From the NCBI RefSeq assembly GCF_000746205.1, contig NZ_JQKV01000001.1:854388-918387 (forward strand): a stretch of 64,000 bases of DNA, given 5' to 3'. The stretch's first letter is position 1, and each line of letters starts with the position of its first letter. The notes under the pieces are model-generated. The model saw nothing but the letters and a program-made list of their open reading frames with translations. It ran no database searches and had not been told where the DNA came from. This stretch comes from Halorubrum sp. BV1. Lineage in GTDB: Archaea; Halobacteriota; Halobacteria; Halobacteriales; Haloferacaceae. This document shows positions 7,445-15,321 of this stretch, in pieces. A program made the position numbers and the translations under genes.

Positions 7445-8281
7445 TCACTCTGCCCGCAGTTCGCGGACGCGGTCGATGTTCCACGCGAAGCTCTTGCCGT
7501 CCTCCGTCGGTGTTTCGAGCGCGAGCGGCACGTCAAGCAGGTCCGGGTGGTTGAGGAACCGCTCCATGCCGGTCTCGCCGATCTCGCCTTCCCCGATGTG
7601 CGCGTGCTCGTCCTTGTGGGTGCCGCAGGCGTGTTTCGAGTCGTTGAGGTGGACGTATCGGAGGTGGTCGAGACCGACCACGTCGTCGAACTCCGCGACC
7701 GTCTGATCGACGGCCTCGGGCGTCGAGAGGTCGTAGCCCGCGGCGAAGGCGTGGGCGGTGTCGAGACAGACGTCGATGTCGGTCTCGGTGCGGTCGATGA
7801 CGCCGGCGAGGTGTTCGAACTCGCCGCCGAGCTTCGTCCCCGCGCCCGCGTCGCTTTCGATCAGGATGGTGACGTCGTCGGGCACGTCGATCTCGTCTAT
7901 CACCGACGCGGCGTTGTCGAGGCCGCCGTCGACGCCCGCGCCGGTGTGTGCGCCGAGGTGGACGTTGACGTAGGGGATATCGAGCGTCGACGCCGCGTCG
8001 ACCTCCTTTTGCATCGAATCGAGCGACTTCTCGCGAAGCCCCTCTTTGGGCGTACAGAGGTTCACGAGATACGAGGTGTGGATCACCCACGGGCCCGCTA
8101 GTTCGCGTTCGGTCCCCTCGCGGAACCGTTCGGCTTCCTCGTCGCCGATGTTCGGGTCCTGCCACACCTGCGGCGAGTGGGTGAATATCTGTCCGCAGTT
8201 CCCGCCGACTTCGATCTGGTTCTCCACGGCGTTGTCCACGCCGCCCGCGATGGAGACGTGCGCGCCGACCTTGAGACTCAT
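7445..8281 (-). CDS. nfo: Endonuclease IV (deoxyribonuclease IV)
   Basis: A 278-residue AP endonuclease of the Nfo/APN1 TIM-barrel family that cuts 5' of abasic sites in base-excision repair. It begins SLKVGAHVSIAGGV and contains the family blocks GQIFTHSPQVW, VIHTSYLVNL, YVNVHLGAHTG, ILIESDAGAGTKLGG, VCLDTAHAFAAGYD, HLNDSKHACGTHKDEHAHIGEG and PLALETPTEDG, which supply the three-metal site (His, Glu, Asp). A TATA element (8304-8310) lies 26 nt before the ATG, so the gene is leaderless. A 17-bp tandem repeat lies just upstream. Confidence 0.94.
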   Translation of the reverse strand: MSLKVGAHVSIAGGVDNAVENQIEVGGNCGQIFTHSPQVWQDPNIGDEEAERFREGTERELAGPWVIHTSYLVNLCTPKEGLREKSLDSMQKEVDAASTLDIPYVNVHLGAHTGAGVDGGLDNAASVIDEIDVPDDVTILIESDAGAGTKLGGEFEHLAGVIDRTETDIDVCLDTAHAFAAGYDLSTPEAVDQTVAEFDDVVGLDHLRYVHLNDSKHACGTHKDEHAHIGEGEIGETGMERFLNHPDLLDVPLALETPTEDGKSFAWNIDRVRELRAE

Positions 8282-8303
8282 ACGGATCCCACGCCGCCGT
8301 CGG

Positions 8304-8310
8304 AAAAAGC
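8304..8310 (-). promoter_or_regulatory. TATA box of nfo
   Basis: On the minus strand this reads GCTTTTT, centred 26 nt upstream of the nfo start at 8281, consistent with a leaderless transcript. Confidence 0.5.
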
Positions 8311-8351
8311 CCCTTCGGAACTCGGGGAGTCGAACCGGCCGATCCGGCGGA

Positions 8352-8409
8352 TGGTCGAACCGAGCGGGTGGTCGAACCGAGCGGGTGGTCGAACCGAGCG
8401 GGTGGTCGA
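8352..8409. repeat. 17-bp direct tandem repeat, 3.4 copies
   Basis: The unit TGGTCGAACCGAGCGGG is repeated perfectly at 8352-8368, 8369-8385 and 8386-8402, followed by seven more matching bases. It sits between nfo (minus strand, starting at 8281) and the stop of the lipoate-ligase-like gene at 8422. It looks like a slippage-prone minisatellite; the unit contains no spacer and is too short for a CRISPR. Confidence 0.95.
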
Positions 8410-8421
8410 TCGACCGATCGC

Positions 8422-9345
8422 CTACCGCTCTCCGGGGCGCGTCCGAACCCACGCCGGGTCGCGGTACTTCGTCTCGACGAGTTCCGCGGCCCGTTCCAGT
8501 TCCGCCTCCGTCCACGAGCCGTCGCAGTCGACGTCGGGAGTCGCGGCCGTCCCGTCAGTCCCCACTGTCGCGTCCTCGGTTACTTCGCCGATCCCGTCTC
8601 TCACCCACGCGGCGAGCGCGTCCGCGACCGCGGCCACGGCCTCGTCGCGGTCGGCGTCGGTGAGTTCGTCCATGCCGACGACGCGGTCGCGGAACGCCGC
8701 GGGCGTCACGGGCGAGTCCGCGAACGTCCCGAGGTGGCGCTCGGCGTCGACCGAGAACGTGAGCGATCCGTGCTGTATCACGGCGTCGCGCTTCCGGTAC
8801 TGCGCGTTGCCGGCGATCTTTCGCCTCGCGGGCGCGTCGTCACCGGGTGCGCCGGAATCGGACCGTTCGGCCTCCCCCGCCACCACGTCGTGTGCGGGAT
8901 GGAGTTCCCTGAGGTAACACGCGGGGTGATACAGCTCCGGCGTCGCCTCGTCGACGTAGTCGGCGTCGATCCCGAGCCGGTCGAACGCGTCGAAGATCGG
9001 CTCACAGAGCAGGTGATAACAGTCGAGCAGCTCGCCCGGAACGTGACTCGCCGGGACCGCGATCGAGTAGGCGATGTCGCCGTGTGCGTCGTGGTAGATC
9101 CCGCCGCCGCCGGTCTGCCGTCTGGTCACGTCGATCCCCTCGCGTTCGCAGAACGCCCAGTCGACCGTCTCCGGGTCCTGCCGGTAGCCGAGGGTGAGAC
9201 AGCTCGGCTCCCAGCGGTACGTGCGGACCGTTGCGGGGCCGCCCGCGGCGGCCGTCTCGGCCGCGACCTCGTCGAGCGCCATCTGCATCGCCCCCGGTCG
9301 TGCCTCCTCGGCGATCAGCCGCCAGTCGACGGCCGGTGCGGTCAT
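8422..9345 (-). CDS. Lipoate--protein ligase A family protein
   Basis: A 307-residue protein of the BPL/LplA/LipB fold. The N-terminal block GAMQMALDEVAAE, the substrate-binding TYRWEPSCLTLGYRQDP, the RRQTGGGGIYHDAHGDIAYSIAVP motif and the lysine motif RRKIAGNAQYRKRDAVIQHGSLTF are the conserved LplA signatures; the lysine in KIAGNAQ contacts the activated acyl-AMP. Family members attach lipoate or octanoate to 2-oxoacid dehydrogenase or glycine-cleavage proteins. The start MTAPAVDWRLIAEE at 9345 fits the family; an in-frame GTG at 9432 overlapping the stop of the MFS gene (GTGA) would add 29 non-conserved residues and is less likely, though the overlap suggests cotranscription. Confidence 0.85.
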   Translation of the reverse strand: MTAPAVDWRLIAEEARPGAMQMALDEVAAETAAAGGPATVRTYRWEPSCLTLGYRQDPETVDWAFCEREGIDVTRRQTGGGGIYHDAHGDIAYSIAVPASHVPGELLDCYHLLCEPIFDAFDRLGIDADYVDEATPELYHPACYLRELHPAHDVVAGEAERSDSGAPGDDAPARRKIAGNAQYRKRDAVIQHGSLTFSVDAERHLGTFADSPVTPAAFRDRVVGMDELTDADRDEAVAAVADALAAWVRDGIGEVTEDATVGTDGTAATPDVDCDGSWTEAELERAAELVETKYRDPAWVRTRPGER

Positions 9346-9428
9346 ATCGACACTGAATCCGTCCGCTCCGATAGCCGTTTCGTTCACCGCGTGCCGCCCG
9401 ACGCGGAGAGCGACGTTCCATTTGTCTC

Positions 9429-10793
9429 TCACCGATACGCGTCGAACTCCTCGCCGAAGACGAGGAAGTAGCCGGTCCCGACGACGCCGATCGCGGCCGC
9501 GGTGGTGAACGCGACCTCGGGACTCACGAACTCCCAGAGGTAGCCGCCGAGCGCGGCGCTCGGGATGACGACCGTGTTCCGCAGGAGGTAGTACGTCCCG
9601 GTGACGCGCCCGCCGGCACCGCGCTCTGCGGGCCCGACGATAAGCGCCTTATGAGAGGGGAGCCCCGCGAAGCGAAGCCCGGAGAACGCGAACACGAGGA
9701 CCATCGCCCACGAGAGCGGCAAAAGCGGCGTGAGCACGTCTGGTCCGCCGATGAGCACGAGCGGAAAGAGCGCGTACACGGCGAAGCCCAGCGCGACGAT
9801 CGGTTTGAGACCCACGCGCTCTGCGGCCTTCGCCGCCGGGACCATAGAGAGGAGCGCGACCAGCATCTCGACGCCGAGCAGGTAGCCGAAGAAGGCCGCA
9901 GGCGAGAGGTCGACGGCGCGGGAGACGCTACCCAGCCCGACCGTGGCCTCGAATCCGACCTCGTAAAACTGCGTGACGACCAACACGAAGAAGACGTACA
10001 CCATCCCGTTCGCGAACCTGACGAGCGTATCGCCCACTAAGAGCGGCCGGAGCGGCTCAGGCATCTCGCGGAGGTCCCGTCTGATCTGCGTTATCCCCGC
10101 GAAGGAACTCCCGATCGAGTCTCCGTCCGCGTCGTAGAGGACGTGCTGGGCGACCGTCCCGACGACGCCGAAGACGACCGCCACGGCGAGGACATACCGG
10201 AAGCTCACGGTGAACTCCGGGTGGAGACCGATGAGGACGGCCGCGAGCACCGGCCCGACGAGGAAGGCCGTCCGCCGGAACGTCTCGGTGCTGGCGAAGC
10301 CGGCGGCCAGCCGCGAGGGGGCGGTCGCCTGCTTGACGACGGCGAACGTCGCGCCGAGCCCGAACGACTTCCAGCCCTGCGCGAACAGGAGGCCGACGAA
10401 GACCCAGACCCACGGTTCGACGGTGACGCCCGCGACCGTCATCGCTCCGAGCGCCGGTGCGGCGAACCAGACGGCGAACCCGAGCGTCGAAACAAGCCCG
10501 AACAGCGTGAGCGCGTACCGCGATCCGACGCGGTCCGAGATCGCGCCGCCGGGGTACGGAAACACCGCCGAAATGACGTTGCCGGCGGTGCCGAAGAGCC
10601 CGACGACGAACCCCGACGCGCCCAGTGCGATCAGGTACTCGGGGAGAAACCGATTCGTCATCTGAAACCCGAGACTGAACGCGAACATCGCGAGCGACAG
10701 CACCAGGACGTCCCGTTCGAGCGCGAAGAACTGTCGAAACGCGGCTAACGCCCCCGAATCGTCCTGTCCGTCCGCGGATCGGTCGTGTCCCAT
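9429..10793 (-). CDS. Major facilitator superfamily transporter
   Basis: A 454-residue transporter with about twelve hydrophobic segments. The loop after helix 2 has the MFS-type GGAISDRVGSRYALTLFG motif, and the second half repeats a weaker version (AAKAAERVGLKPIVALGF). A hydrophilic N-terminus (HDRSADGQDDSG) precedes the first helix. Substrate cannot be inferred. The start at 10793 is the last ATG before the conserved ALERDVLVLSLAMFAFSL region. It is divergent from rio2, with 174 nt between. Confidence 0.82.
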   Translation of the reverse strand: MGHDRSADGQDDSGALAAFRQFFALERDVLVLSLAMFAFSLGFQMTNRFLPEYLIALGASGFVVGLFGTAGNVISAVFPYPGGAISDRVGSRYALTLFGLVSTLGFAVWFAAPALGAMTVAGVTVEPWVWVFVGLLFAQGWKSFGLGATFAVVKQATAPSRLAAGFASTETFRRTAFLVGPVLAAVLIGLHPEFTVSFRYVLAVAVVFGVVGTVAQHVLYDADGDSIGSSFAGITQIRRDLREMPEPLRPLLVGDTLVRFANGMVYVFFVLVVTQFYEVGFEATVGLGSVSRAVDLSPAAFFGYLLGVEMLVALLSMVPAAKAAERVGLKPIVALGFAVYALFPLVLIGGPDVLTPLLPLSWAMVLVFAFSGLRFAGLPSHKALIVGPAERGAGGRVTGTYYLLRNTVVIPSAALGGYLWEFVSPEVAFTTAAAIGVVGTGYFLVFGEEFDAYR

Positions 10794-10884
10794 ATTCGAC
10801 GAGCGCACTGAGGCCACGCCCTTGCTATCGCGTACGCCGTAAGGGGTATTGAAATTCCGGGAGCGGCCACAGCAGGCCGGCGTG

Positions 10885-10905
10885 CTGTTTTGATATTGCG
10901 ATATG
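10885..10905. repeat. Left copy of an imperfect inverted repeat flanking rio2
   Basis: The stretch around GATATTGCGATATGCGATAT (10892-10911) consists of GATAT-K-C units and resembles, in inverted orientation, the sequence 11879-11900 just after rio2. Both share ATATTGCG preceded by CT-TTT. The match is imperfect and its meaning is unknown. Confidence 0.35.
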
Positions 10906-10967
10906 CGATATATAGTCATCTCATCGAACGCGCGTCCCTTTTAGGATTCGCCGGAGTACGGGTCCGC

Positions 10968-11876
10968 ATGGTTCGAAACGTCGCCGGCGAGATGGCGGAG
11001 CTCGACGCCGAGGACTTCTACCTCCTCTCGGGCGTCGAGCAGGGGATGCGGTTTTCGGAGTGGGTTCGCCGCGACAAGCTCCCCGAGTACGCCAGCCTGA
11101 CGCGCGAGGAAGTCGACTACCGGATCGATCGGTGTCTCGACCGGGAGCTGATCGAACGGAAGACGATCCAGTACGAGGGGTACCAGCTCACCTTCGAGGG
11201 ATACGACGCGCTCGCGCTCCGGACGTTCGCCGAGCGCGACACGATAGACGGCGTGGGATCGCCGCTCGGGCTCGGCAAAGAGGGCGACGTGTACGAGGTC
11301 CAGTCGTTCAAGCCGCTCGCGTTGAAGTACCACCGGGAGGGCTACACCAATTTCCGAGAGGTGAACCGCGAACGGGAGTACACGGCCGACCGCGATCACG
11401 TCTCGTGGCTGTACACCGCGCGCAAGGCGGCCGAACGCGAGTACGAGGCGATGGAGGCGCTGTACCCCGACGTGTCGGTGCCGCGACCGGTCGATCAGAA
11501 CCGCCACGCCATCGTGATGGACAAGTTCGAAGGCGTCGAACTCGCTCGCGCGACGCTGGATCCCGAACAGGCCGTGGGGGTCTTGGATCTCGTGCTCCGT
11601 GAGCTACAGACCGCCTACGACCTCGGGTGGGTTCACGCGGACGCGTCCGAACACAACGTCGCGGTCGCCGAAAGCGGCGTGACGATCTTCGACTGGCCGC
11701 AAGCCGTGAGCGTCGATCACGAGAACGCGCGCGAGTTTCTCGAACGCGACGTGGCGAACCTCTGCCGGTACTTCGAACGAAAGTATCCTCACGAGGTCCC
11801 AGACGTCGACACCGGCGAGATCGCCGACGCCATCGCCGACGACTCGTTCGAGAGCGTCCGAATATCCAAAGCATAA
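10968..11876 (+). CDS. rio2: RIO2 family serine/threonine protein kinase
   Basis: A 302-residue atypical kinase needed for late maturation of the small ribosomal subunit. Residues 1-90 form the RIO2-specific winged helix (EDFYLLSGVEQGMRFSEWV through YQLTFEGYDALALR). The flexible P-loop GLGKEGDVYEV, the ATP-lysine in LALKYHREGYTNFREV, the catalytic loop HADASEHN (D225) and the metal-binding IFDWPQ (D242) are all present. A TATA-like CCCTTTTAGG about 27 nt upstream supports ATG 10968. The rest of the gene is intact and of usual length; the accessory islet begins right after its stop. Confidence 0.95.
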   Translation: MVRNVAGEMAELDAEDFYLLSGVEQGMRFSEWVRRDKLPEYASLTREEVDYRIDRCLDRELIERKTIQYEGYQLTFEGYDALALRTFAERDTIDGVGSPLGLGKEGDVYEVQSFKPLALKYHREGYTNFREVNREREYTADRDHVSWLYTARKAAEREYEAMEALYPDVSVPRPVDQNRHAIVMDKFEGVELARATLDPEQAVGVLDLVLRELQTAYDLGWVHADASEHNVAVAESGVTIFDWPQAVSVDHENAREFLERDVANLCRYFERKYPHEVPDVDTGEIADAIADDSFESVRISKA

Positions 11877-11878
11877 AT

Positions 11879-11900
11879 CATATAGCGCAATATGAAATAG
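11879..11900. repeat. Right copy of the imperfect inverted repeat flanking rio2
   Basis: Beginning two nucleotides after the rio2 stop codon, CATATAGCGCAATATGAAAT is the approximate reverse complement of the repeat at 10885-10905. It also marks the left limit of the low-GC accessory islet. Confidence 0.35.
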
Positions 11901-13000
11901 GATCGTCCGAAGTTGAGACTACAGTGGGTTTAGCGGGTCTGTGATGCGTGAACTTGGCCGATTCAGTCAGCGCAAACCACCCCAAATCACTCCCCAAGCG
12001 ACCATTCCTGTCATATTCCCAATCGTATGGGCAGATTTTCGCGACTCCCAACAGTGTAGCCACTCAGACGGCGCACTAACCTAGACAGAGTGTCTCTCTA
12101 CCCGATTCCAGTCTCCTTCTTCAGCAGCGTCAGCGTATTATCGGCCGTCACGATCGGCGAGTGTTCATACTCACCAGTCAATTCGACCTGCACGAGCAGA
12201 TCGACAGCTCGCCAGATCGAGTACAAGAGACAGGCGAACGCGAAGTAGAAGAATCGAAGCCCGAAATCCTTCGACGTCGTCGCTGCCATGAACCGTTTGA
12301 TCGACCTGTACCCACTCTCGATCTCCCAGCGATAGCCATACTCCGTGAGGTGCGCCCACTCCCGCAATTCGTCATGAATACCGAGTACTGCCGGTGATCG
12401 TCGTACTCGGAGTCTTCATTCCGGCGGTAGACCAGCGTCGTTTCGTGCCACTCGTTCTTGCCCAGATGGAGCCTCCGGTCGGTTTCATACCGGTCTTGGT
12501 CCCGCTGGAGTAATCGCTTGGCTTGGGCTTTCTCGGTGGTCTGCATCCGCTTCGGCACGACATACGACAAGCCACGCTGGCTAAGCATCTCCAGGACGTG
12601 CTGACTATCGAACTCTCGGTCCATCAGCACGTTATCGATGTGGACGAGTTCTTCAGCCGAATCCAGCAAATCCCCGACGATCTCCTTGCGTGACTCGCCT
12701 TTCCGTACCGGGCGGGCATCAAGCACGAGCGGAACGGCGTTGCCGACTAACTGGACCGTCGCCCACTGATAGGCATATTCGTCGGTCTTCTCTTTCGTCC
12801 CGATGATCTCGTCCTCGTGACCCGTTCTATCGCCGGTGAACGGGTCAGCTTCGGTAATGTCGATCGCGACGATTCCGGTCTAAGCTGATTCAGCGAGCCA
12901 TGTGAACTCTTCAATGACACGCTCCTGTCATACAAAAACTACGGGATGTGCTCGTAGCAGGCTATCTCGGCTCCGAACCCCATACCCAACATTGGTAGTG
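11901..13000. mobile_element. Remnant of an IS4-type insertion sequence (ends not resolved)
   Basis: The stretch has lower GC than its surroundings and is occupied by the decayed transposase at 12098-12930. I could not identify terminal inverted repeats or a target-site duplication by eye, so the limits given are those of the non-core DNA between rio2 and the methyltransferase, not of the element. The 200 nt between 11901 and 12097 contain no credible gene. Confidence 0.6.
12098..12930 (-). pseudogene. IS4-family DDE transposase, frameshifted and interrupted
   Basis: Reading the minus strand from about 12930 gives a transposase core: QERVIEEFTWLAESA, then a TAG stop (12880-12882), then TGIVAIDITEADPF with a candidate first catalytic Asp, LVLDARPVRKGE, and VLMDREFDS with the second Asp. 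At about 12367-12370 a one-base deletion in a short T run shifts frame; in the new frame the exact IS4-family YREK signature appears (Y-x2-R-x3-E-x6-K in YGYRWEIESGYRSIK), followed by FGLRFFYFAFACLLYSIWRAVDLL. The N-terminus upstream of 12930 is missing (another stop at 12928-12930). The gene is therefore dead in three ways: truncated, nonsense and frameshift. Confidence 0.85.
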
Positions 13001-13021
13001 CCACGCAGTCTACGCTCGAAT

Positions 13022-13651
13022 ATGCCAAAATCAGAACCATTCGAGACCCATACCGACCGATACGAAGGGTGGTTCGAGCAACACGACGATGCCTACCAGT
13101 CGGAACTGGCCGCTCTAGAGCGGCTCGTGCCAGCGACCGGACGCGGGATCGAGATCGGCGTCGGGAGCGCGCGATTCGCTGCACCGCTCGGAGTCGGCGT
13201 CGGGATCGACCCGGCCGAAGCGATGCTGGAACATGCTCGCGAGCGAGGAGTCAGCGTGGTCAGAGGTGTCGCCGAACATCTCCCTTTCCGGGACGCCACC
13301 TTCGACACCGCGCTGATCGTGACGACGATTTGCTTTGTCGACGACATTACCCGAACGTTGGCCGAAGCCGACCGGATCCTCTCGCAGTCAGGGCAGCTCG
13401 TGATCGGCTATATCGACAAGGACAGCCCTGTCGGACGAATCTATCAGGAAAAGAAAGAAGAGAACCCCTTCTACAGGGAGGCGACGTTCGTCTCGACCGA
13501 AGAACTCCTCGAGGAACTCGACGCGGCCGGATTCACTGACTTTGAGTTCGTACAAACGATCTATCACTGGATCGATGAGGTAGACGGCATCGAGCCGATC
13601 GAAGAGGGCTATGGCGATGGGTCGTTCGTCGGGATCAAGGCTAGTCGGTAG
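13022..13651 (+). CDS. Class I SAM-dependent methyltransferase
   Basis: A 209-residue Methyltransf_11-type protein: YEGWFEQHDDAYQSELAALERL leads into motif I (GRGIEIGVGSARFAAPLGV), motif II (VGIDPAEAMLEHARERG), and EHLPFRDATFDTALIVTTICFVDD. It resembles the arsenite/UbiE-like group but the cysteines that mark ArsM are absent. The start at 13022 follows the IS remnant directly, and residues upstream of it are basic and non-conserved. Part of the accessory islet between rio2 and the rhodanese cluster; function in context unknown. Confidence 0.8.
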   Translation: MPKSEPFETHTDRYEGWFEQHDDAYQSELAALERLVPATGRGIEIGVGSARFAAPLGVGVGIDPAEAMLEHARERGVSVVRGVAEHLPFRDATFDTALIVTTICFVDDITRTLAEADRILSQSGQLVIGYIDKDSPVGRIYQEKKEENPFYREATFVSTEELLEELDAAGFTDFEFVQTIYHWIDEVDGIEPIEEGYGDGSFVGIKASR

Positions 13652-13842
13652 CGGCGGTCGGTGTCCACTCAGTGTGTATTCGTCCTCGAAGTTTCCATGA
13701 AGGACTGTTGTAATTCACGCTGTCCGTGGGCCGGTATCAGGATCAACTCGATGCCTGACGGCGTACTATACATTAAGACGGCCAGTCTCAACTACTGGGA
13801 TCGTCCTCTGTGTTTTCTCTAGATGCCCCCCTTGTTACGCCG

Positions 13843-14196
13843 TTATTTGTCGATCAGTTCTCCGTCAGTGTTCCCTCTCGGCCGCTCAACTCGGACGTCG
13901 AATCCACCATCGTCGCCAACCGAGACAGAAATACGTTCCACGTTCCGTTCGTACACACTGCACCGCCCTCTCTTGGAGTCGACCACCAGATGCTCTTTGA
14001 TGAGTCCGGTCCTGCGTAGCATGTCCAGCTTCCGGTACGTCGTCGAAGTAGACATGTCACAGGTATCGACCAATTCGGCGGCCGTCATCGGCTCATCGAG
14101 TGCCGACAAGATGTCCCGGTTTGCTTCGCCGCCCAGCGCGTTGAGAAGCGGCTCCGCGGGTGGCGATGGTTCAGGCTCAGCGTCGAGACTATTCAT
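13843..14196 (-). CDS. ArsR-like winged-helix transcriptional regulator
   Basis: A 117-residue regulator: LLNALGGEANRDILSALDEPMTAAELVDTCDMSTSTTYRKLDMLRRTGLIKEHLV is a classic winged helix with the recognition helix STSTTYRKLDMLRRTGL, followed by a short beta-rich C-terminal region (SVYERNVERISVSVGDDGGFDVRVE) found in many haloarchaeal HTH proteins. No metal-binding cysteine pair is present (single C in DTCDMS, one in GRCSVY). A palindrome shared with the sulfur/cyd cluster lies 128-143 nt upstream, and a 32-codon ORF between them overlaps this start, so the gene may be autoregulated or belong to that regulon. Confidence 0.8.
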   Translation of the reverse strand: MNSLDAEPEPSPPAEPLLNALGGEANRDILSALDEPMTAAELVDTCDMSTSTTYRKLDMLRRTGLIKEHLVVDSKRGRCSVYERNVERISVSVGDDGGFDVRVERPRGNTDGELIDK

Positions 14197-14287
14197 TGCG
14201 TACGGACGGCGCGCGTATGAGGTGGTTCGGCCCGAATCTCGTTTCGCCGCCTGTCGTTTGATCGACTCGGCACAGAGATCTACTCAT
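14189..14287 (-). CDS. Putative 32-codon upstream ORF of the winged-helix gene
   Basis: ATG at 14287 lies 44-45 nt downstream of the centre of the palindrome 14324-14339, the same spacing as at two other genes with this motif. The ORF (starting MSRSLCRVDQTTGGE) ends with TAG at 14189-14191, overlapping the start of the regulator by 8 nt. It may be a coupled leader ORF or just part of an untranslated leader. Confidence 0.3.
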   Translation of the reverse strand: MSRSLCRVDQTTGGETRFGPNHLIRAPSVRNE

Positions 14288-14323
14288 CGCCGTACACTTG
14301 GAATCTGAAGGCTAGTGTGTCCG

Positions 14324-14339
14324 GTTGTCGTAGGACAAC
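14324..14339. promoter_or_regulatory. Palindrome copy 1: GTTGTC-GTAG-GACAAC
   Basis: A perfect 6-4-6 inverted repeat in the gap between the rhodanese stop (14401) and the winged-helix gene (start 14196). The same arms recur at 16138-16153, 19468-19483 and 19744-19759, and nowhere else that I noticed. Probable binding site of a dimeric regulator. Confidence 0.6.
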
Positions 14340-14400
14340 ACACGATTTGAAGCGGACGCAAGAAGAGGGAACCACGATGTCGCGGGGCACTGACTAGAGA

Positions 14401-15321
14401 CTACTCGCCGACTTCGATCGGGACGCCGATCATATTCCCCCACTCGGTCCACGAGCCGTCGTAATTCCGCACGTGTTCGTACCCGAGGAGTTCTTCGAGG
14501 ACGAACCACGTGACCGATGAGCGTTCCCCGATCCGGCAGTAGACGATCACGTCGTCATCGGGGCTGATCCCGTGCGACTCATATATGTCCCTGAGCTCGT
14601 CGGGCGACTTGAATCGGCCGTCGGGGCGGACGTTCTCTGCCCAGAAGACGTTCGTCGCCCCCGGAATGTGGCCGCCGCGCATCGCTCCCTCGTTGCTGCC
14701 GGGTGGTTTCGTGGTGTCGCCGCGGAACTCCTCGGGCAGACGCACGTCGATGAACGCCGTCTCAGTGTCGAGTGCGTCTCGCACGTCCTCCCGGTAGGCT
14801 CGAACCTCCGGATCGGCCGGTGGATCGAGCGTACGCTCGTACGCCACGGTGGGTGGGTCGACCGGCTCCGTCGTGGTCGGATAGTCGTAGTCCATCCAGT
14901 ACTCGCGACCGCCGTCCATGATTCGGACGTCGGGGTGCCCGTAGTAGGTGAGTTGCCAGTAGAGGTGTGCCGCGAACCAGTTCGAGTTGTCACCGTAGAC
15001 GACGACAGTCGTCTCCTCGGTGATTCCGCGTGATCCGAGGAAGGAAGCCATCTCACCGGGACCAAGGATGTCGTGTGACTCCGCCGACCGGAGGTCAGTC
15101 TGCCAGTCGACGCCGACGGCACCCGGTACATGGCCCGTGTCGTAAAACGCGGTGTTGACGTCGACTTCGAGCAGCCGGAGGTCGGGGTCGGCGGTAGCAA
15201 ACTGGTCGAGCCGCGCGTTGGTCCAGTCGGGGCTGACGAGCACGTCTGCGGGGTACTCTGTCCGCGTCGATGCGTCGGATCGCGTCCGCGTACCGTCGTC
15301 TGGTGAGTTCTCGCCAGTCAT
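14401..15321 (-). CDS. tssA: Thiosulfate sulfurtransferase (double rhodanese)
   Basis: A 306-residue two-domain rhodanese that transfers sulfane sulfur, for example from thiosulfate to cyanide or another thiol. Domain 1 (about 25-145) has DVNTAFYDTGHVPGAVGVDW and the inactive-site equivalent VVYGDNSNWFAA; domain 2 (about 165-300) has DVRLPEEFRGD, GHIPGATNVFWAENV and the active loop YCRIGERSS with catalytic C262. The ATG overlaps the stop of the Bat-type HTH gene upstream (ATGA), so the two form one transcript. Its neighbours (SQR-like flavoprotein, DUF1641, cytochrome bd) suggest a role in handling sulfane sulfur from sulfide oxidation. Confidence 0.9.
   Translation of the reverse strand: MTGENSPDDGTRTRSDASTRTEYPADVLVSPDWTNARLDQFATADPDLRLLEVDVNTAFYDTGHVPGAVGVDWQTDLRSAESHDILGPGEMASFLGSRGITEETTVVVYGDNSNWFAAHLYWQLTYYGHPDVRIMDGGREYWMDYDYPTTTEPVDPPTVAYERTLDPPADPEVRAYREDVRDALDTETAFIDVRLPEEFRGDTTKPPGSNEGAMRGGHIPGATNVFWAENVRPDGRFKSPDELRDIYESHGISPDDDVIVYCRIGERSSVTWFVLEELLGYEHVRNYDGSWTEWGNMIGVPIEVGE

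Noticed and set aside
8352..8409. Possible CRISPR array
   Set aside because: The 17-bp units are directly adjacent without spacers, and no cas gene is in the window.
9346..9432. GTG at 9432 as the start of the lipoate-ligase-like gene
   Set aside because: Although it overlaps the MFS stop (GTGA), the added 29 residues do not match the family; kept only as an alternative.
12902..13021. Upstream extension of the methyltransferase at 13022
   Set aside because: The extra 40 residues are basic, non-conserved and overlap the transposase remnant.
13809..14308. Plus-strand open frames opposite the winged-helix regulator, preceded by a TATA-like TACTATACATTAAG near 13765-13778
   Set aside because: The translation has no recognisable features, while the minus-strand frame is a clear winged helix. 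The promoter-like sequence might make an antisense RNA, but nothing else supports that.
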